Assembly (NCBI RefSeq): GCF_050613185.1
Contig: NZ_CP192511.1
Span: forward strand, 930,001-994,000
Direction of reading: 5' to 3'
Source: Chelonobacter sp050613185
GTDB lineage: Bacteria > Pseudomonadota > Gammaproteobacteria > Enterobacterales > Pasteurellaceae
DNA length: 64,000 nt
A program made the translations under genes and the position numbers. Below the pieces are notes generated by a model. It was not told the DNA's origin. It saw only the letters and a list, made by a program, of their open reading frames with translations, and did no database searches. Of this stretch, positions 1 to 8,132 are shown piece after piece. Position 1 is the stretch's first letter. The number at the start of each line of letters is the position of its first letter.

Positions 1-1211
1 CAAAAATCTACTTTGAACGGGATTCCATCCAATATCTACAATCCATGAAAGGCATGGAACGCGTGGTGATCGTCACCGACCGTACCATGGTGGATTTGGG
101 CTTTGTTGAAAAAATTGCCAACCAACTGACGGCGCGCGGCAACCATGTCACCTATCAATTGTTCGCCGATGTCGAGCCGGATCCGAGCATTGAAACCGTG
201 CGCCGTGGTACGCAACTGTTACGTAACTACCAACCGGATACTATCATCGCCTTAGGCGGCGGCTCGGCAATGGACGCGGCAAAAGTGATGTGGCTGTTCT
301 ACGAACAACCGGAAGTCGATTTCCGTGATCTGGTACAAAAATTCATGGATATTCGCAAACGGGCGTTCAAATTCCCGCAATTAGGACGCAAAGCGCGCTT
401 TATCGGCATTCCGACCACCTCCGGCACCGGCTCGGAAGTGACGCCGTTTGCGGTGATCAGCGAAGGCGATAAAAAATACCCGATCGCCGACTATTCATTA
501 ACCCCGACCGTGGCGATTGTCGATCCGTCGTTCACCATGAGCGTGCCGGCGCACGTTGCCGCCGACACCGGTTTGGACGTGTTGACCCACGCCACCGAAG
601 CCTATGTCTCCACCTTGGCAAACGACTTCACCGACGGCTTGGCATTGCAAGCGATTAAGCTGGTGTTTGAATATTTGGAACGTTCGGTCAAAAACGGCGC
701 GTCCGATCCGGAAGCGCGCGAAAAAATGCACAACGCCTCGACCATCGCCGGCATGGCGTTTGCCAATGCGTTCTTGGGCATGAACCACTCGTTGGCGCAC
801 AAAATCGGCGGCCGTTTTCACACCCCGCACGGACGCACCAATGCGATTTTAATGCCGCACGTGATCCGCTATAACGGCACCCGTCCGCAAAAAACCGCGA
901 CCTGGCCGAAATATAACTACTACAAAGCCGATGTGAAATACCAAGACATCGCCAAAGTGCTCGGCTTGCCGTGCGCCACCCCGGCGGAAGGGGTCGAAGC
1001 CTTCGCCCAAGCCTGTTCGGATTTAGCGCAAAAAGTCGGGATTAAAATGTGCTTTAAAGATCAAGGTTTGAACGAACAAGAGTGGATGGACAGCCGCCGC
1101 GAGATCGCCTTGCTGGCGTTTGAAGACCAATGCTCCCCGGCAAACCCGCGCTTGCCGATGGTGGAAGATATGGAAGTGATCCTAACCAAAGCGTTTTACG
1201 GCGACAAGTAA
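1..1211 (+). CDS. adhE: AdhE, C-terminal alcohol dehydrogenase part (5' end outside window)
   Basis: This is the iron-dependent alcohol dehydrogenase half of the bifunctional aldehyde-alcohol dehydrogenase, which reduces acetaldehyde to ethanol with NADH in fermentation. The frame is open from the first bases of the window (in-frame residues KIYFERDSIQYLQ precede the first Met at 45), so the gene is cut by the window edge and the N-terminal aldehyde dehydrogenase half lies to the left. Visible family III ADH motifs are GGGSAMDAAK (nucleotide binding), PTTSGTGSEVTPF, and the metal-binding region with HSLAHKIGG and HTPHGRTNA. The protein ends in AFYGDK. An uptake-sequence hairpin terminator follows 40 bp later. 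Assignment rests on recognised motifs and overall sequence and is secure. Confidence 0.95.
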   Translation, partial: KIYFERDSIQYLQSMKGMERVVIVTDRTMVDLGFVEKIANQLTARGNHVTYQLFADVEPDPSIETVRRGTQLLRNYQPDTIIALGGGSAMDAAKVMWLFYEQPEVDFRDLVQKFMDIRKRAFKFPQLGRKARFIGIPTTSGTGSEVTPFAVISEGDKKYPIADYSLTPTVAIVDPSFTMSVPAHVAADTGLDVLTHATEAYVSTLANDFTDGLALQAIKLVFEYLERSVKNGASDPEAREKMHNASTIAGMAFANAFLGMNHSLAHKIGGRFHTPHGRTNAILMPHVIRYNGTRPQKTATWPKYNYYKADVKYQDIAKVLGLPCATPAEGVEAFAQACSDLAQKVGIKMCFKDQGLNEQEWMDSRREIALLAFEDQCSPANPRLPMVEDMEVILTKAFYGDK

Positions 1212-1249
1212 GTGGCGACAAATAAGTAAAGCCTAATCTTATCTCGCTG

Positions 1250-1281
1250 AAACCGCACTTTTAAATCTGAAAGTGCGGTTT
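1250..1281. terminator. Bidirectional terminator built from an inverted uptake-sequence pair
   Basis: The arms AAACCGCACTTT (1250-1261) and AAAGTGCGGTTT (1270-1281) are perfect complements around an 8-nt loop and are followed by TTTCTT. Each arm holds one copy of the 9-bp Haemophilus-type uptake signal. It sits between the convergent adhE and glpG genes, so it probably stops transcription from both sides. Confidence 0.85.
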
Positions 1282-1301
1282 TTCTTATGTTATCTCGACG
1301 G

Positions 1302-2150
1302 TTATTTCTGCCAATGTGCTTGCCACCACGCCAATGCCAAGCCGACCATAAGCCCTGAAATATGCGCCGCATTGCCGACCGCAATATCAACTAATGGCGA
1401 AACAAAGCCGAACAACACACCGATCAGCAGCAGATAAATAAAGCCGCTCGGCAAGCGGTAACGCTGTTGCGGATCAAGCCGGCTCAGCAGATAGACATAG
1501 CCCAACACGGCGAACACCACGCCGGACAAACCGAAAAATGCCGCGCCGCTAAAGGCGTTTTGTACGCTGCCGCTGATCACCGCTGCGGCGAAAAACAGCA
1601 TAAACAACTTGCCGCTGCCGTTTTTGCGTTCGATCATCGCGCCGAACACCAGCCAGTAAGTCAGGTTGAACAAGATATGCGAAAACGACAGATGTACCAG
1701 CGCATGGCTGACAAAACGCCACAGTTGCGAATATTGGCTGCTATTTTCCGGATAATGCGCCCATTGATACACCTCGGCACGATAGCCGCTCAGAGTCAAG
1801 AGATAGACCGCGACACACAGCAAAGCAAGCGTCCAAGTCAGCGGCGCCTGGCGCAGTGCGTTGCGCCAATTGCCGATATTCGGCAGCCAACTGCTGAAAC
1901 GCCCTTGCAGCGAATAGGTTTCGCCGTCCTGCCAGCTGGCTTGGGTATATTTTTCGTCAAACGGATCGCGCCGATACTGTTCCGCTTCGCCCAAAAGTGC
2001 GGTCAGCTGCGGATCGTCTTGTTCCACTGCCAATAAATAAACGTTCTGTTCTTGATACAGCGGCAGATCGCGCTGATAACGCTGACGGATATAATCTCGG
2101 AAACGCAGTGCCAACTCCGCTTGCTCGCTGCTGAGGATCACTTTCATCAT
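1302..2150 (-). CDS. glpG: Rhomboid intramembrane serine protease GlpG
   Basis: GlpG is an inner-membrane serine protease that cleaves transmembrane substrates within the bilayer. The 282-residue protein has a soluble N-terminal domain of about 90 residues and then six predicted membrane helices, the long E. coli-type architecture. The catalytic dyad is visible: Ser209 in GLSGVVFAVLGY and His263 in NAAHISGLMVG. The HALVHLSFSHILFN segment with its His and Asn residues also matches the family. Two adjacent ATG codons (2150 and 2147) could start it. In E. coli glpG lies with glpE and glpR; here glpE is about 0.8 kb away on the same strand, separated by a divergent gene and a tandem repeat. Confidence 0.93.
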   Translation of the reverse strand: MMKVILSSEQAELALRFRDYIRQRYQRDLPLYQEQNVYLLAVEQDDPQLTALLGEAEQYRRDPFDEKYTQASWQDGETYSLQGRFSSWLPNIGNWRNALRQAPLTWTLALLCVAVYLLTLSGYRAEVYQWAHYPENSSQYSQLWRFVSHALVHLSFSHILFNLTYWLVFGAMIERKNGSGKLFMLFFAAAVISGSVQNAFSGAAFFGLSGVVFAVLGYVYLLSRLDPQQRYRLPSGFIYLLLIGVLFGFVSPLVDIAVGNAAHISGLMVGLALAWWQAHWQK

Positions 2151-2243
2151 AATAATTGCTTCAGTAATAAATGCTTCAGTAATAAACGGATTGCGCTATA
2201 CTAGCCGTTCGCTCAAAAGATGAGAAGTACAAAGGATAAAAAA

Positions 2244-2558
2244 ATGACCAAACCACAACTGCCGACCGGCTTTTCCGCTTTTGCCTGGGGCTTGGCGCTG
2301 TTTTGCCTGCCTGCCATTTTGTGGCCGCTGGCGCTGTTGATTTCGCCGTCGGTTGGCGATCATCCAAGCTTGAGCAACCGCGAAGTCTATTGGCTCTCCA
2401 CCGCACTTTGGCTGTATCCGTTGCTGTTATTGACGGTTGCAGTATTACTGAACAAACTGCGCCAATCGGCACCGCGTCTAGCGCAGAGCTTGTTGTTCGC
2501 CGGTTTTATTTTATTCTATGGTTTTTTAAGTTATTTGATTACCGCCCTTCTTCCTTGA
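2244..2558 (+). CDS. Small integral membrane protein (possibly DUF5389 family)
   Basis: The 104-residue product has three hydrophobic stretches (about residues 10-35, 50-70 and 80-100) and is probably a polytopic inner-membrane protein. I chose the ATG at 2244 because an AAAGGA ribosome-binding site lies about 8 bp upstream. An in-frame ATG at 2220 would add 8 polar residues and lacks a good site. It is divergent from glpG and is followed directly by the tandem repeat. It resembles small Pasteurellaceae membrane proteins of unknown function; I recall DUF5389 as the likely family but cannot verify it. No catalytic motif is visible. Confidence 0.65.
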   Translation: MTKPQLPTGFSAFAWGLALFCLPAILWPLALLISPSVGDHPSLSNREVYWLSTALWLYPLLLLTVAVLLNKLRQSAPRLAQSLLFAGFILFYGFLSYLITALLP

Positions 2559-2908
2559 TGTGAAAAGGTGCCTGAAGGGCGGATGAAAGTGAAATCAAAC
2601 AATGCCCCCTCATCCTGATTTTCGTTTCTGAACAAAGCGAAAATCTGTCCTTCTCCCACAAGGGGCGAAGGGAAGATCACCATGAATCGAGACGATAAAA
2701 ATCCTTTCTCCCTTGATGGGAAAAGGTGCCCGAAGGGCGGATGAGAGTGAAATCAAACAATGCGCCCCTCATCCTGATTTTCGTTTCTGAACAAAGCGAA
2801 AATCTGTCCTTCTCCCACAAGAGGCGAAGAGATTATCACCATGAATCGAGACGATAAAAATCCCTTCTCCCTTGATGGGAGAAGGTGCCCGAAGGGCGGA
2901 TGAGGGTG
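2553..2908. repeat. 158/159-bp tandem repeat, two full copies plus a partial third
   Basis: The unit starts at CCTTGATG and recurs at 2553, 2711 and 2870, giving periods of 158 and 159 bp. The last copy stops after about 39 bp at GGATGAGGGTG. Each unit contains AAGGTGCCNGAAGGGCGGATG, a run CCTCATCCTGATTTTCG, and the near-palindromic start CTTCTCCC-TTGAT-GGGAGAAG. No open reading frame with coding character is visible in it. It fills the gap between the small membrane protein gene and glpE. I do not recognise the repeat family. Confidence 0.85.
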
Positions 2909-2911
2909 GAC

Positions 2912-3244
2912 TTAATCGTGCAAATCACTCTCGGTCGGCAGCCCGGCACGCAGCCAGCCGTCAAAGCCGCCTTGTACGCTGTACACGTAATCAAAGCCCT
3001 GCTCCAGCAAAAAGCGGGCGACGTTGAGGCTGCTGACACCATGATAACAGCTGACCAACAGCGGAAAGTCATAGTCATAACGATCCAACAGTTCGCCGTA
3101 ACTTTGATTGGTTAAATGAAACGCCTGCGGTGCGCGGCGGAAGCGGTAATTTTGTAAATCGCGAATATCCAGCAACAGCGCCGTGCCGTCCTGCACCTGC
3201 TGCCAAGCCTGTTGTGGCGTAACGGTTTCGATCTCGGTTGTCAT
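2912..3244 (-). CDS. glpE: Thiosulfate sulfurtransferase GlpE (single-domain rhodanese)
   Basis: GlpE transfers sulfane sulfur from thiosulfate to acceptors such as cyanide or thioredoxin. The product is 110 residues, the usual size for this family (E. coli about 108). The active-site loop CYHGVSS carries the catalytic Cys66, and DIRDLQNYRFRRAPQAFHL is the typical rhodanese N-terminal segment. I chose the ATG at 3244 because AAGGGAA lies just upstream; the frame stays open to 3391 but that extension overlaps the neighbouring gene and does not resemble the family. The stop is only 3 bp from the tandem repeat. Confidence 0.93.
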   Translation of the reverse strand: MTTEIETVTPQQAWQQVQDGTALLLDIRDLQNYRFRRAPQAFHLTNQSYGELLDRYDYDFPLLVSCYHGVSSLNVARFLLEQGFDYVYSVQGGFDGWLRAGLPTESDLHD

Positions 3245-3309
3245 CGCATATTCCCTTACTGACGGATGTTGCGCGAATGTTAACAGTTTAAGCCGCGTGA
3301 TGAAAGCAA

Positions 3310-4182
3310 TTAAACCGCCGTTTTGCGGTTTAAGCGATACATCCAGTAACCGCTGAGAAAAATCAACAGATAACCGCCCCAACTGAACCAATCGGGATAC
3401 TGCCCAAACAATAACACACTGAACAGCGCGGCAAACAGCACCGAAGCATAAGAATAAATCGACACTTCTTTGGCGCTGGCGTAACGGTAAGCCAAAGTAA
3501 TGCCGAACTGCCCGACCGTCGCCATCACCCCGGACAGCAACAAATAGCCAAGTTGTTGCAACGACATCGGCTTAAACTGCCATAACACCGGCGGCAGCAG
3601 TGCCAAGGTAGAAAAGCAGGAAAAGAAAAACACGATGGTGTAAGGCGATTCCACTTTCGGGCTCAACGCCAGCACGCGCAACATCAAATACGCCGCCGCC
3701 GCGAACACCGCACCGAGAATCGCGATCAGATAGGCGGAAAGTGCGGTTTGCATTGAATCGGCAAACGGACGGATAATCAGCACCACGCCGAGCAACGCAA
3801 CCAGACACAGCAGGATTTGGCGTGGCGTCACCCGTTCTTGCAGAAACAGCGCCGACAGCGCGATTAAGATAAACGGCGACAGTTTCATGATCATATCGGC
3901 GTCACTCAACAGCAGGTGATCGATGGAATAGAACCCCAGCAACACGCCGAACAAACCGAAAACCGAACGCAACACTAAGGTGCGGCGGTTTTGCTTATGC
4001 CCGATAAAGGAAGTGCGGTTTTTCCACACCAAATAGCCGCTCAGTAAAGCCGCGATGGCATTGCGGAAAATCGATTTTTCCGTCACCGGCAGATCGCCGG
4101 CAAGTTTGATACACACCGCCATCACGGTAAAACCCAAGGCTGAGATCAGCATTGCCGCAATGCCTTTACTGAGATCCGTCAT
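3310..4182 (-). CDS. EamA/DMT-family transporter
   Basis: The 290-residue protein is almost entirely hydrophobic, with about ten predicted membrane helices arranged as two repeated EamA units (roughly residues 7-135 and 150-285). This is the drug/metabolite transporter fold. The second half of each repeat includes the usual GYLL and LLGVVLIIRPF type helices. The start codon gives MTDLSKGIAAMLISALGFTVMA, typical of the N-terminal helix. It lies 65 bp upstream of glpE on the same strand. Substrate cannot be read from sequence; related proteins export amino acids or import S-adenosylmethionine. Family is secure, substrate unknown. Confidence 0.85.
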   Translation of the reverse strand: MTDLSKGIAAMLISALGFTVMAVCIKLAGDLPVTEKSIFRNAIAALLSGYLVWKNRTSFIGHKQNRRTLVLRSVFGLFGVLLGFYSIDHLLLSDADMIMKLSPFILIALSALFLQERVTPRQILLCLVALLGVVLIIRPFADSMQTALSAYLIAILGAVFAAAAYLMLRVLALSPKVESPYTIVFFFSCFSTLALLPPVLWQFKPMSLQQLGYLLLSGVMATVGQFGITLAYRYASAKEVSIYSYASVLFAALFSVLLFGQYPDWFSWGGYLLIFLSGYWMYRLNRKTAV

Positions 4183-4204
4183 CTTAACCGCACTTTGACT
4201 TTAA

Positions 4205-4747
4205 TTAGTGATTTTTATGGGTAGTGCCGTATAAAATCCGGTCGGTATACGCCATCGCCAACGCCGACGCCAAAAAGCCGAGGTGCAGCAGCAACTGCCA
4301 CATCATCTGCTTCTCCGGCAGATTGCCGACATTAATGAAAGTTTGCAACATGTGAATCGACGAAATACTGATAATCGCCATCGATAATTTCACCTTCAGC
4401 ACCGAGGCGTTGACATGGTTCAACCATTCCGGCTGATCCGGGTGATCATCGGTGTTCAATTTGGAAACGAACGTTTCATAGCCGCCGACAATCACCATAA
4501 TCAACAAATTGGCAATCATCACCACGTCAATCAGGTTCAGCACCGCCAACATCACCATGCTTTCGTTCATCTGATTCAGGTTGGCCAGCAATTCCCACAG
4601 CGATTTGATAAATTTATAAGCATACACCATTTGCACCACAATCAGCCCGATATAAATCGGCAGTTGAATCCAGCGGCTGGCAAAGATGATTTTACTGAAA
4701 ATCGAGGTTCTTCTGACCCGATCTCTTTTTTCAACGGTTGTTTCCAT
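4205..4747 (-). CDS. yqhA: UPF0114 family membrane protein YqhA
   Basis: The 180-residue protein matches the YqhA/UPF0114 family (TIGR00645 type): FASRWIQLPIYIGLIVVQ near the N-terminus, VVMIANLLIMVIVGGYETFVSK in the middle, then a conserved KVKLSMAIISISSIHMLQ segment. Three to four membrane helices are expected. Function is unknown; members are inner-membrane proteins. The ATG at 4747 gives METTVEKRDR. A second ATG at 4762 would add five residues, and neither has a strong ribosome-binding site, so the start is uncertain. The open frame further upstream runs antisense to the following lipoprotein gene and is not credible. Confidence 0.88.
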   Translation of the reverse strand: METTVEKRDRVRRTSIFSKIIFASRWIQLPIYIGLIVVQMVYAYKFIKSLWELLANLNQMNESMVMLAVLNLIDVVMIANLLIMVIVGGYETFVSKLNTDDHPDQPEWLNHVNASVLKVKLSMAIISISSIHMLQTFINVGNLPEKQMMWQLLLHLGFLASALAMAYTDRILYGTTHKNH

Positions 4748-4907
4748 ATTATGTGTCTTCATTAAGAGGTGAATAAAAGTGAGTGGAAAATTACCGATTT
4801 TCCGGCGAAATAGCAAGATTCGGCACAAGAAAATTATCGACAAAACGCGCAAGAAGTGGCATAAAATAACCGTAATCAACAAAAAGTGCGGTTTAAGGAG
4901 AAAACTG

Positions 4908-5393
4908 ATGTTAAAAAAAGTAGCGCTGATAACGGCGGCACTGATTTTAGCCGCTTGTAGCAGTAAACCGGTGATTGATCTGGCGGACAGCCAACGCGAC
5001 GCCAAATCCTATGCGATTGCTTACCAAACCACGGTGCAGTCGTTTGACGGCATTGTCGATAAAAACTATGAAGTCGATGATTTTGCGCGCGGCGCGCAGG
5101 CGTGGTATCGCGGCGATATTAAAGAGAGCGTCGCCAACATGCGTGATAAGCTGTACAACCAACTGCAAGACAGCAATATTTACGCCTTTCGCAGCGGCGT
5201 GGTGTTCGCCGGCGAACTGCAAAACAACTTTTCCCGTTTAAACAGCAATTGTTGGTCGCAATTGAATAAACCGAGCCTGACCCAAGGTATCTACGATGCA
5301 ATGCGCGATTTAAGCAAAAGCCGTGTGCGGACGGAAAATGATCCCTATCTGAGCGCCGGCACCGAGCAATTCTTGGCGGTTTGTCAAAAATAG
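4908..5393 (+). CDS. Putative lipoprotein
   Basis: The 161-residue product begins with a lipoprotein signal peptide and a lipobox ILAAC, with the lipidated cysteine at residue 17. The mature part is hydrophilic, with one later cysteine pair (NCWSQ and LAVCQK near the end). I chose the ATG at 4908 because AAGGAG precedes it by 7 bp; the open frame extends upstream to 4779 but that part is basic and has no signal peptide. An uptake signal lies just upstream of the ribosome-binding site. I do not recognise the family and no catalytic motif is visible. Confidence 0.8.
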   Translation: MLKKVALITAALILAACSSKPVIDLADSQRDAKSYAIAYQTTVQSFDGIVDKNYEVDDFARGAQAWYRGDIKESVANMRDKLYNQLQDSNIYAFRSGVVFAGELQNNFSRLNSNCWSQLNKPSLTQGIYDAMRDLSKSRVRTENDPYLSAGTEQFLAVCQK

Positions 5394-5402
5394 CGGATAA
5401 AA

Positions 5403-5418
5403 TGTGATACATATCACT
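5403..5418. promoter_or_regulatory. Candidate CRP site upstream of fruB
   Basis: TGTGATACATATCACT matches the CRP core TGTGA-N6-TCACA at nine of ten positions and is flanked by A/T runs (AA before, TTTT after). It lies about 230 bp upstream of the fruB start, reasonable for catabolite activation of a PTS operon. Confidence 0.65.
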
Positions 5419-5541
5419 TTTTAAGCAAATTTCCCGCCGTTTACCTTGAACTGCGCAGGCGAATGGCGAATAATAAAGCCATCGTCAATTTGTCGTTGTA
5501 AAGAGACTCATAACTACAGCGGCAAAATTTTTTCTTTCTTT

Positions 5542-5555
5542 GCTGAAACGATTTT
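5542..5555. promoter_or_regulatory. Candidate FruR/Cra operator upstream of fruB
   Basis: GCTGAAACGATTTT fits the Cra/FruR degenerate consensus RSTGAAWCSNTHHW at every position. It lies about 90 bp upstream of the fruB start codon, a position suitable for repression relieved by fructose 1-phosphate. No experimental support is available here. Confidence 0.5.
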
Positions 5556-5643
5556 TCAAGGAGATGCAAAAATAAACCGCTTGCTTTTTGTACAGCAAAA
5601 AAGATAACGTTTTTTCTTTACCCGTAACTATAGGAGCAATTGA

Positions 5644-7173
5644 ATGTTTAACTTACCGGAAAACAACATTCATTTATCAGCAACTGCCGATAATAAACAA
5701 CAAGCAATCGAAATGGCGGCGAACGCCTTGGTGCAAGCCGGCTATGTCGAAGCGGGCTATCTGCAAGGCATGTTAGCGCGCGAACAGCAAACCTCCACCT
5801 TTTTAGGCAACGGCATTGCCATTCCGCACGGTACGTTGGAAACCCGTGATATGGTGAAAAACACCGGCGTGCAAATTTTCCAATTCCCGCAAGGAGTCGA
5901 ATGGGGCGAAGGCAACACCGCTTATATCGTAATCGGCATTGCCGCCCGTTCCGACGAACATTTGGCATTATTGCGCCAATTAACCCACGTGTTAGGCGAT
6001 GACGACACCGCCGCTTCATTGGTCACGCTGCAAGATAAAGCCGAATTCCGCGCGATTTTGATGGGTGAGAAAACAGAGCCTGCGTTGCAAGCGGATTTCA
6101 TCTCATTAGATGTTGACACCGCCAGCGTGCTGACCTTAACCGCGATTAACGCCGGTAAATTGGAAGCCAAAAGTGCGGTCGATAACCGTTTTGTCAGCCA
6201 AGTCATCGCCGATCCCGGCTTGCCATTAGGTAACGGCATTTGGCTGAACGATAATGCGCAAGGCAACCAATATAACGCCGTGGCGTTCAGCCGTGCCAAA
6301 CAGGCGTTTCAAAACGGCAAGGGTCAAAGCGTACAAGCGGTGGTGACCGTCGCGGCACTTGACGATCAATTAAACCCGGTATTAACCCGTCTGCTGAATA
6401 ACGAGCTCCAAACCGCACTTTTAACCGCCAACAGCGCGGAACAGGTGATGGCGTTGTTAGAAGGTAAATTGGCGGCAAGCGTAGCGGCAGGTACCACGGC
6501 AAGTGCGGTCGATCACGTGATCGGCACCTTCACCGTGCGTAACGAACACGGCTTGCATGCCCGTCCGGGTGCGCTGTTAGTCAGCACGGTTAAACCGTTT
6601 GCCGCCAAAGTCACGGTGGAAAATCTGGATCGCCCGGGCAACGCCGTGAACGCGAAAAGCCTGATGAAACTGGTGGCGCTCGGCGTGGTTGCCGGACACC
6701 GTTTACGCTTTGTGGCGGAAGGCGATGACGCCAAAGCCGCGATTGAAGCCATTGGCAAAGCGATTGCCGACGGCTTGGGCGAAGACGCCGGCGTAACTCC
6801 AAAAACACCGGATACGATTGAAGAAGTGGCAAGTGCGGTCGCCGCACCGGCAAGTAGCACGCCCGCCGTGCAAAGTGAGTCGGCGGCAAGTAGCGAAGCA
6901 CAAGCCGAAGGCACTTTCAGTCTGAAAAATGAACACGGCTTACACGCCCGCCCTTGTGCTTTGTTGGTGCAGGAAGCGAAGAAATTCCAATCGGCAATTA
7001 CCGTAGAAAATTTAGATCGCCAATCGGCGGCAGTGAGTGCGAAAAGCATGATGAAAGTAGTCGCCCTCGGTGCGCTGAAAAACCATAAATTGCGCTTTGT
7101 CGCCAAGGGCGATGACGCACAGCAGGCAATTGACGCCATCGGTGCGGCGATTGCCGCCGGTTTAGGCGAATAA
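5644..7173 (+). CDS. fruB: FruB, fructose PTS EIIA fused to two HPr domains
   Basis: FruB passes phosphate from enzyme I to the fructose permease FruA. The 509-residue protein has an EIIA domain (about 1-150, phospho-His62 in IAIPHGTLE), a middle region (about 180-285), and two tandem HPr domains (about 291-380 and 424-508) with GLHARP active sites at His305 and His434. E. coli FruB has one HPr domain; the double form is known from Haemophilus influenzae. Uptake signals lie in linkers at 6171, 6501 and 6831. It is first in the fruBKA operon and is preceded by candidate CRP and FruR sites. An ATG start follows AGGAGCAATTGA. Confidence 0.95.
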   Translation: MFNLPENNIHLSATADNKQQAIEMAANALVQAGYVEAGYLQGMLAREQQTSTFLGNGIAIPHGTLETRDMVKNTGVQIFQFPQGVEWGEGNTAYIVIGIAARSDEHLALLRQLTHVLGDDDTAASLVTLQDKAEFRAILMGEKTEPALQADFISLDVDTASVLTLTAINAGKLEAKSAVDNRFVSQVIADPGLPLGNGIWLNDNAQGNQYNAVAFSRAKQAFQNGKGQSVQAVVTVAALDDQLNPVLTRLLNNELQTALLTANSAEQVMALLEGKLAASVAAGTTASAVDHVIGTFTVRNEHGLHARPGALLVSTVKPFAAKVTVENLDRPGNAVNAKSLMKLVALGVVAGHRLRFVAEGDDAKAAIEAIGKAIADGLGEDAGVTPKTPDTIEEVASAVAAPASSTPAVQSESAASSEAQAEGTFSLKNEHGLHARPCALLVQEAKKFQSAITVENLDRQSAAVSAKSMMKVVALGALKNHKLRFVAKGDDAQQAIDAIGAAIAAGLGE

Positions 7174-7186
7174 TAAGGGGCTTCAC

Positions 7187-8128
7187 ATGGCAAAAATTGC
7201 AACGATCACCTTAAACACCGCCTACGATCTGGTCGGGCGTTTACCGCGCATTGCGTTGGGCGAAGTCAATACCGTCGAAACCTTGGGGTTGTTCCCGGCA
7301 GGCAAAGGCATTAATGTGGCGAAAGTGCTATATGATTTGAATGTCGCTGTAGCGGTGAGCGGTTTTCTCGGCGAAGAGAATCAAGGTGACTTCAGCCAGA
7401 TGTTTCAGGCGTTGAATTTGGAAGATAAATTCCAACGTGTTCCCGGTAAGACACGGATCAACGTAAAAATCACTGAAACGGAGGCTGATGTCACCGACCT
7501 GAACTTTTTAGGCTATCAAATCAGCGACAGCGACTGGGCGAAATTTACCCAAGATTCGCTGAACTGGAGCAAAACCTTTGATGTGGTGGCGGTGTGCGGC
7601 AGCTTGCCGCGCGGCGTCAGCCCGCAACAATTCACCCAATGGCTGAGTCAATTGGGACAAAGCGGCGTGAAAGTGGTGCTCGACAGCAGCAACGCCGCGC
7701 TGACCGCCGGTTTAAAAGCCAATCCGTGGTTGGTGAAACCAAACCAACGCGAATTGGAAGCTTGGATCGGCAAACCGTTAAACAGTTTGGCGGAGATTAT
7801 CGCCGCCGCCAAACAACTGAAAGCGCAAGGCATTGCCAATGTGATTATTTCGATGGGCGCCGAAGGCTCGGTGTGGCTGAGTGACAAGGCGGTGGTGCAG
7901 GCACAGCCGCCGAAATGCGAAAACGTGGTCAGCACCGTCGGCGCCGGCGATTCGATGGTCGCGGGATTGATTTACGGGATCAGCCAAGGTTGGACACAAG
8001 CGCAAACCTTGGCTTTTGCCAGTGCGGTTTCCGCTTTTGCGGTTTCGCAAAGTAACGTCGGTATCAACGATCGCACGTTGCTCGATACGATTTTGCAGCA
8101 AGTTAAAATTAACGTTCTAGAAGGATAA
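7187..8128 (+). CDS. fruK: 1-phosphofructokinase FruK
   Basis: FruK phosphorylates fructose 1-phosphate, the product of the fructose PTS, to fructose 1,6-bisphosphate using ATP. The 313-residue protein belongs to the PfkB (ribokinase-like) family: an N-terminal substrate region GLFPAGKGINVAKVL and the C-terminal anion-hole/catalytic signature STVGAGDSMVAGLIYG with the base Asp. It starts 13 bp after fruB with an AAGGGG ribosome-binding site and ends 4 bp before fruA, so it is cotranscribed with both. Confidence 0.96.
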   Translation: MAKIATITLNTAYDLVGRLPRIALGEVNTVETLGLFPAGKGINVAKVLYDLNVAVAVSGFLGEENQGDFSQMFQALNLEDKFQRVPGKTRINVKITETEADVTDLNFLGYQISDSDWAKFTQDSLNWSKTFDVVAVCGSLPRGVSPQQFTQWLSQLGQSGVKVVLDSSNAALTAGLKANPWLVKPNQRELEAWIGKPLNSLAEIIAAAKQLKAQGIANVIISMGAEGSVWLSDKAVVQAQPPKCENVVSTVGAGDSMVAGLIYGISQGWTQAQTLAFASAVSAFAVSQSNVGINDRTLLDTILQQVKINVLEG

Positions 8129-8132
8129 CAAC

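Noticed and set aside
1467..2036. 189-codon open frame antisense to glpG
   Set aside because: glpG carries its catalytic residues; the antisense frame is a by-product of codon bias.
2553..2908. Possible CRISPR array
   Set aside because: The repeat unit is 158 bp without short repeats and unique spacers, and no cas gene is near.
4779..4907. N-terminal extension of the lipoprotein gene
   Set aside because: The extension is very basic, would bury the signal peptide, and the ATG at 4908 has a strong AAGGAG site.
6513..7202. 229-codon open frame on the minus strand over the HPr domains of fruB
   Set aside because: It mirrors the repeated, well conserved fruB coding sequence and has no family resemblance or ribosome-binding site.
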